This document shows positions 58,116 through 64,000 of a DNA stretch of 64,000 bases, in pieces. This DNA is from Ceratotherium simum simum (Eukaryota > Chordata > Mammalia > Perissodactyla > Rhinocerotidae). The stretch is taken from positions 35,850,271 to 35,914,270 of the forward strand of contig NW_004454156.1 of assembly GCF_000283155.1 (NCBI RefSeq). The letters run 5' to 3'. Below the pieces are notes generated by a model. The model was not told where the DNA came from, did no database searches, and saw only the letters and a list, made by a program, of their open reading frames with translations. Made by a program: the position numbers and the translations under genes. Numbering within the stretch: position 1 is the first letter of the stretch; each line of letters opens with the position of its first letter.

Positions 58116-58361
58116 GGGGCCGGCCTGGTGGTGCAAGCGGTTAAGTGTGTGCGCTCCGCCGCGGCGGCCTGGGGTTCGCAGGTTCGGATCCTGGGCGCGC
58201 ACTGACATACCACTTGGTAAGCCATGCTGTGGCGGCGTCCCGTATAAAGTAGAAGAAGATGGGCACAGATGTTAGCTCAGGGCCACTCTTCCACAAGAAA
58301 AAAGGGGAGGATTGGCATCGGATGTTAGCTCAGGGCTAGTCCTCCTCACGCACACACACAC
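58116..58361 (+). repeat. ERE SINE, full length
   Basis: Head GGGGCCGGCCTGGTGGTGCA, B box GGTTCGGATCC, CA-repeat tail. Flanks AAAAATGCCTTTTT and AAAAAGCCTTTTT form a near-perfect target duplication. Lies only 86 bp from the preceding ERE, in opposite orientation. Confidence 0.93.
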
Positions 58362-58457
58362 AAAAAGCCTTTTTAATTTTTGCAAATTTCCTTCCAGCTT
58401 TGTCTATATGTACATATATTTTATAAAACTGTGATCATAGAATATATACTGTATATG

Positions 58458-58692
58458 TAGTTCATCTGCTAAGGATTCTCAACTGAGAGCGATTTTGCCT
58501 GTAAGTGGACAGTTGGGAATGTCTGGAGACATTTCTGATGGTCTCTTCTAGGGGCAGGTGGGTGCTACTGGTATCTCATGGGTAGAGGCCAAAGATTTTG
58601 CTGCTAAACGTACTATAATGTAGAGCCTCCCTCAAAAAAAGAATTATCCAATCCAAAATGTCAATAGTGCCAAGGTTGAGAAACCCTTGTAC
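58458..58692 (+). repeat. hAT-type MITE (Charlie group)
   Basis: Ends ATTCTCAACTGAGAGCGATT and AAGGTTGAGAAACCC. Interior GGGAATGTCTGGAGACATTT, GGGTAGAGGCCAAAGATT and AAAATGTCAATAGTGCC. Confidence 0.75.
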
Positions 58693-59880
58693 ACACATAC
58701 ACACGTTTGTATTATGCTTTTTACAACTTTCTGTTAAATAATAAATCCTTTTTAATTTTCAAAAGATTCTTATAATTATCACTTATTTCATCCAGTTGAC
58801 AATCATAATTTATCAAATGATTTCCCCACTCCCTACATAACATTATGAACTTCTTCATACATATGGCTTCTATATTAGTTTGGATTAAACAAATTCTCAT
58901 GAGTAAAATTACTCTGAGAAAGGGTATTATCATTTTAATGGCTCTTAAACTTGTATAGGGACCTTATAAATGTTAACTTCGGCAAATAATATTAATTCAT
59001 TATTAATACTTTATCAAAGAAAATTAAAGTTTGCCTTTAATCACAGTTTCTAATGCTATAATTTTGTAAGTGGGAAGTAATGGTTTTGGGGGAGGATTAT
59101 ACCTGACAGTTTTAGCTTTTTGAATAGGCAATGTGATTTCAGGAGCAGAGAGGTTATCTCTTTACCCTCACTTATGTTCCCCATTATTTTTGAAATCTCA
59201 CATAAGTCTATGGGGGGAAAAAAGGTAACTGTATGCCTTAGACTTCTTTAAGATATAAGTACTTGTCATGGACACAGAGAGGCTTGCAATGACATCTTAC
59301 TCATCTTCATATTCATAGTGCCTGCGACAGGGTCAGGTTGAAACGTACATCATAACCATCTGTTGACCGGACAGAAGGGTAAGAGTAGTAACATGTGCAG
59401 CGACTGACTGAATGTGACTGACTTTACTGGGGCAGATGACAGCATAGAAAGCTTTGTGTTCCCACAAAGACATTAGCACTCATCTTGTGATTGGTTCTTA
59501 TAGTTATCATTGTACTTAATGATTTAAAGATTGTTGCTCTTGCTATCAGACTCTGCTAGAAATATCTGCTAAAGCTGGAGGTAGAAGCCAAGATATTGAA
59601 GGTCTAGGGACAAACACATGGCACATGGCTCTTCCCCTCAGCCAGGAGAAAAAACACTCTCTAGCAAGATAACACTAGTTTTTGTTTAATTTAACAGGGA
59701 TACAAAGGCATTAACAAATTAATGAATTGATGGATGAATTTTTAATAACTAGGGAATACGTGTACATAGCACAAAAATTGAGAAGTATGAAAGAATATAT
59801 AAAGTATTTTTTCAAGACGTGTTTTCCAGTAATCCAGTAATCCAATTTCCCTCCCTGGAGGCTCTAACGTAGATATGTTA
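58693..59880. other. Intergenic, nothing recognised
   Basis: AT-rich, no supportable feature. Confidence 0.5.
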
Positions 59881-59884
59881 GGTA

Positions 59885-60290
59885 TAGGCTAGAAACTGCA
59901 GTAACCAAGAGTTCCCAAAATAAGGTGCAGAAGCAAAATAGAAGTTTGTCTCTCTCATGTAACAGTCTAGAAGTATGTGGTCCAGGCTTGGGGGGTGGCT
60001 CTGCTCCATAAAAATCATCCGGGAAACTGGTGCTTTCAATCTTGCTGTTCTGCCATCCATTATATTGTTGTGCATCGTGGAAGCTAACTCAGTGCCACAT
60101 CAGGACTCCAGCATGTAGGAAGGGAAAGAGAGGACATGGAGGGCAAACAATTTCTTTTTAAGCAAATGATGCAGAAGTTACACAGTCCTTTCTGCTCAGA
60201 TTCCATTGGCAAGAACTTTTGTTACATGGCCAAGCTAGCTGCAAGGGAGGCTGGGATATTTAGTCTTTAGCTAGATGCCCAGCTGAAAAT
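59885..60290 (+). repeat. Ancient interspersed repeat, possible
   Basis: AGAAGTTTGTCTCTCTCATG, AGTATGTGGTCCAGGCTTGG, TGCTGTTCTGCCATCCAT and CATTGGCAAGAACTTTTG in repeat order. Family not assigned. Confidence 0.4.
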
Positions 60291-61630
60291 GTAGAAGAAG
60301 AGAACTGATTTTGTGGCTGTGGGTGTCTAAAAATAAGAATCAACTCTTTCACAATGTGCAATGGTGTCAACTTATTTATGAATCATTGAATCTGTCCCAG
60401 TACTGAATTGTGATGTCTGGCATGTCACAACTAGATCCCCCCTAAATACCAGGAAAGAAAGTAAATAGCAGTCAATAGAGGCCTGATGCTTCCATTCATT
60501 TCATTTCTAGATCATTTGTCTTCTTTAACCCATTCTTTTTTTTTTCCTTATATTTGAATCTCTATTGATAGAGACCTGATAATCCATAGGTCATTGGCAA
60601 TCTCCCTCCTCCACTACAACACTGGGCAGAGATAATCTTTTAAAGTTGTGAAGTAGATGAAATTTATCTTTGGTGATTTCAGCTTTCTTTACCCTCCTTC
60701 CCTGGGCATACAATACCTACGGTGCCCTGACCATTCAGAACCCCAGACCATAGGACACACGGGACTGCTCTCCAAGTAAGGCTGTGGCTACAAAATTTTC
60801 TCTCTTCTTTTCTCATCCAACAACTCCTTAGTGCTCTGCCTCCAGCTGGTTGATAGGGCTGTGAAATGGGGGACAGAGAAGAGGTTTAAGGGAGTGGTTG
60901 AAATGTTGCCACTTGTGAAAAAAACTCAATTTGATTAGGTAGAACTGTTGCCTTACCTAGTTTAAAACGACTAAAGTTTGTCTTATTGTTTGCAGGACAA
61001 AAAAATGTCTAAATTGCAGATGTGCACATTGGTATTTATGCAGAAACATTTCCAAATATCATTTTTGTACATTTTCACTTCTTTTCTGCAAAAAGTATTG
61101 CACTATGGAAACAATCAAGCAGACTGACTTTCTCTCTTCTCCCTTCCTATGGTCATTTTGGTGTCATTGGCAGAACAGCTGAAGCCATCTTAGAGACTTT
61201 CCTTTTAGATTGAGATAACGTGAAGTATTAGTACTATCATTTCTCACTGTAAATATTTATTACTAGAGTTGATTTGGTGATATGTAAGTTGATTATTGCT
61301 ATCTTTAGCTCTCTTAATTTGTTGCAAGAATATTTAATATTTAAAAAAATTTCTGCTACTAATAAAACATTCCAAAAAGAGAACACGTATTGGCCAATAC
61401 TTGACCAAAACTCAATAACTGACATATTATTCAAATAGTGCAATGCTTGCCACATCACAGCACAGGTAGAAAATATTAATATTTGTATTGTACACTGATG
61501 TAAGCTGGAGCCAACTAGCCTGGAGACTCTGCCTGCATCTGGCTCACCTAGCTCCCCAAGGGTTGAAGGGAATCATTATCTTAGCACACCCCACTCATTG
61601 GGCAGCCTGGTTGGAGAGAGCTTATCTAAA
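60291..61630. other. Intergenic, nothing recognised
   Basis: No supportable feature. Confidence 0.5.
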
Positions 61631-61631
61631 A

Positions 61632-61854
61632 CACTGCTGTTCAAAATGTGGTCTTTGGGCCGCCCCGTGGCTTGGTGGTTAAGTGCGCGCGCTCCACTGC
61701 TGGCGACCCGGGTTCGGATCCCGGGCTCGCACCGACGCGCTGCTTCTCTGGCCATGCTGAGGCCACGTCCCACATACAGCAACTAGAAGGAAGTGCAGCT
61801 ATGACACACAACTATCTACTGGGGCTTTAGGGGGAAAAATAAATAAATAAAATC

Positions 61855-61885
<31 letters not shown>

Positions 61886-62042
61886 AAAATGTGGTCTTCA
61901 CATCAGCAGCATAAGCATCACCTGGGAGCTTGTTAGAAGTTTAGAATCGCAGTCTCTATCCCAATTTACTGAATCAGAATCTGCATTTTCCTAAGATTCC
62001 TAGGTGATTTATGTACACATTAAAATTTGAGAGCACCAATCT
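61632..62042 (+). repeat. hAT-Charlie MITE (MER5-like) split by an ERE
   Basis: TGCTGTTCAAAATGTGGTC, then after the ERE CAGCATAAGCATCACCTGGG, ACTGAATCAGAATCTGCATT and ATTAAAATTTGAGAGCACC. Confidence 0.8.
61656..61884 (+). repeat. ERE SINE, short subtype
   Basis: Head TGGGCCGCCCCGTGGCTTGG, GGTTCGGATCCCGGGCTCGC, A tail expanded into an AAAC repeat. Exact 14-bp target duplication CAAAATGTGGTCTT (61642-61655 and 61885-61898). Confidence 0.96.
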
Positions 62043-62189
62043 AGAAATACGGGGTAATATTACTAGATGGGAGGTTGCACTTATTGGGCATTAACAAAAT
62101 AGCAAATCATTAAAATGTTTGTTTCCCTTGGAAGAAGTTGTACTAACGTGGCACTGCTTGGGATCTGAGGTTTGAGAACTGAGCTATAA

Positions 62190-62850
62190 CTGAGCTATAG
62201 CTTTTCTGTCATCATGGAGGTTCTCTAGCATATTTCTTTAGGTGAGTGTGGAGGATAAGGAGGATTGCACCTAACAGCCATTTTATCTTCCTTCAAGCTT
62301 CAAGTATGCTTCATGTACTGCAGAGACTGGTAAGCAAAAAATCACATCCTTCAGACTCTCTTGCAGCTATTATTATGGAAGTACTTAGATTTCAACAACC
62401 AGATGCTTCCACACAAGATCTGGAAGTCTGTTTCTCTGGCAGGCACAGTTGTGGAGGCATTTTTTTTTCTTCTGTAGCAGAGATACAAGAAGTCCCATTG
62501 TTCAGTCCTTAGCTTCAGGAACATCAGGCAGCGTGGGGCACTGTATCCATTTTGCTGGTTCAGATTGCAGACGGTATGGTGTGATTCCGGAGCTGGCTGT
62601 GCAAGTGGCAGCTTCCTGATCCTGGTGGCCTCCAGACAGTGGCTGTGGGGGTGTAGTTCTGAAGCTGTCAGTTTCTCAACAAGGAAAAGCACAGCTCTTT
62701 TCGTATCCTAGTTCTGACGCATGGTTTCGAGAACCACTCCATTAATACTTTCAATTATTCTTTAAGTATTTTAATTCTTCCAGCTTAAACTAACTGGAGT
62801 GGATTCTGTTCTCTGCAACTGAACTTTGATTGATATAGTCTGCTCTATCT
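62190..62850 (+). repeat. Old repeat remains, class uncertain
   Basis: The block AACTGGAGTGGATTCTGTTC and TCTGCAACTGAACTTTGATT near 62790-62835 is the end of a common ancient repeat. The preceding 500 bp may belong to it. Confidence 0.4.
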
Positions 62851-63124
62851 GTTTTCAGGACCACTCATGTATTCATTGATTTATTGGCAAATATTTACTG
62901 AAGGCCTTCTCTGAACAGGTGTTGATATATAGATATATTTTCAGATGTATAAAACAGTAGTTTTAGTTTGTACAAATTATATGTTGCCTTAAAAATTATA
63001 TTCCTAGGAAAGTAGTTCCATCCAAATAGGGCAGAAAAATTAAAAGTTCTGTTTCCAGTCACCATTGATAGTTCATATGTCCTCATTAGTACAGTGAAAA
63101 GGTGGGAATTTTGAGACAAACGAT

Positions 63125-63290
63125 TAGTCTTTCTGAACTTCATCTGCCAAATGGAGACAGTAAGGACCTGCCCTGTCTGCCTCATAAGGTTTCTGTGAGA
63201 ATCAAATGAGGCAATGTATGTGAAACTGCTTTGTACATAGTATAGTGCTACACAATGCTGGTTATTTATTTATAATTAGTAATAATAGTA
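63125..63290 (+). repeat. MIR fragment
   Basis: CTTCATCTGCCAAATGGAGA, GGTTTCTGTGAGAATCAAAT and GTACATAGTATAGTGCTA in sense MIR order. Confidence 0.65.
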
Positions 63291-63718
63291 ACTTTATCAC
63301 AAAGTTTTCAACATCAGATGCTTATGATACCACCTTTAAAGAAAACTATTTTTGTTTGCCTAATTCTCAATTCAGTGAAAATTCTGATTTTCATATAATG
63401 GTGTTCTTAAAGACAAATTGGAGAGTCACTACTCACTTTGTGAAAGGAATTTTCACTTTTGAAAAATACTCACAATAGGAAATCTTTCATTAAATGTGCC
63501 TATCTCACCTTTAATACAATTGATTTGTAAAATTATATACATTTTGGTACATCTAATGCACAAAATGAACCATATTTGTTTAGTTGTTTGAAAAATGGAA
63601 TTATATTTTTAAAATCATCTCATTTCAAATATGAGTGAGGAGCAAATCAAACTGTAGATTAGTCTTGAGAAACCTGCATAGACATAATTTGCAAAATTTA
63701 CATGCTTTGTTTTACGTG
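63291..63718. other. Intergenic, nothing recognised
   Basis: AT-rich, no supportable feature. Confidence 0.5.
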
Positions 63719-63727
63719 CTTTTTCTT

Positions 63728-63948
63728 TTTTTTTTTTAATTTTTTAAAAAATTTTATTTATTTATTTTTTTCCCCCAAAGCCCCAGTAGATAGTTGTATG
63801 TCATAGCTGCACATCCTTCTAGTTGCTGTATCTGGGACGCGGCCTCAGCATCGCCGGAGAAGCGGTGTGTCGGTGCGCGCCTGGGATCCGAACCCGGGCC
63901 GCCAGCAGCGGAGCGCACCCAACCGCTAAGCCACTGGGCTGGCCCCTT
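63728..63948 (-). repeat. ERE SINE, short subtype
   Basis: Antisense: CCCCCAAAGCCCCAGTAGAT to GGGCTGGCCCC. Short target duplication CTTTTTCTT (63719-63727 and 63949-63957). Confidence 0.92.
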
Positions 63949-64000
63949 CTTTTTCTTGAGCTATGAGAAAGAGAAGGTTAATTAAGACCAACAAATGTCT

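Overview
This is a 64 kb piece of a placental mammal genome, almost certainly from a perissodactyl and most likely a horse or other Equus. The evidence is about 27 substantial copies, plus a few remnants, of the tRNA-derived ERE SINE (equine repetitive element). Many copies are near-identical and carry clean target-site duplications (TSDs). Old mammalian repeats (MIR, L2, L1M-type L1, hAT MITEs, ERV LTRs) lie between them. Rhinoceros or tapir cannot be excluded by eye. A run of exactly 100 N at 27286-27385 marks an assembly gap.

The only protein-coding gene I can support is GALM (galactose mutarotase / aldose 1-epimerase), on the minus strand. Coding exon 1 is 13162-13351, exon 2 is 6102-6256 and exon 3 is 968-1174. 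They join in frame to give residues 1-184 of a protein of about 342 residues, and all observed splice sites are GT-AG. The remaining exons lie beyond the left edge. A CpG-rich promoter surrounds exon 1. It holds a GC box and, further upstream, two tandem ZNF143/THAP11-type motifs. GALM interconverts alpha- and beta-D-galactose at the entry to the Leloir pathway.

From about 13.7 kb to the right edge I find no gene. This fits the long gap between GALM and the divergently transcribed HNRNPLL that I recall from human chromosome 2p22, but no HNRNPLL exon is visible here. The interval is a layered repeat landscape. It contains two 5'-truncated minus-strand L1s (40247-41821, with an intact 16-bp TSD, and 48709-50705, with broken ORF2 remains), an end-to-end intact solo ERV LTR (31853-32242), a second LTR-like block (22470-23005), several hAT MITEs, many MIR/L2 copies and the EREs. 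None of the many short open frames in this part resembles a real gene.

I found no undescribed multi-gene system. The observations most worth a second look are: an ERE insertion that apparently carried about 198 bp of downstream sequence (3' transduction) at 4048-4574; a short L1 3' transduction; the paired ZNF143-type motifs; two EREs stacked in one target site; mosaic ERE subfamilies sharing one junction; a tandem duplication older than the ERE inside it; and a perfect 18-bp hairpin.
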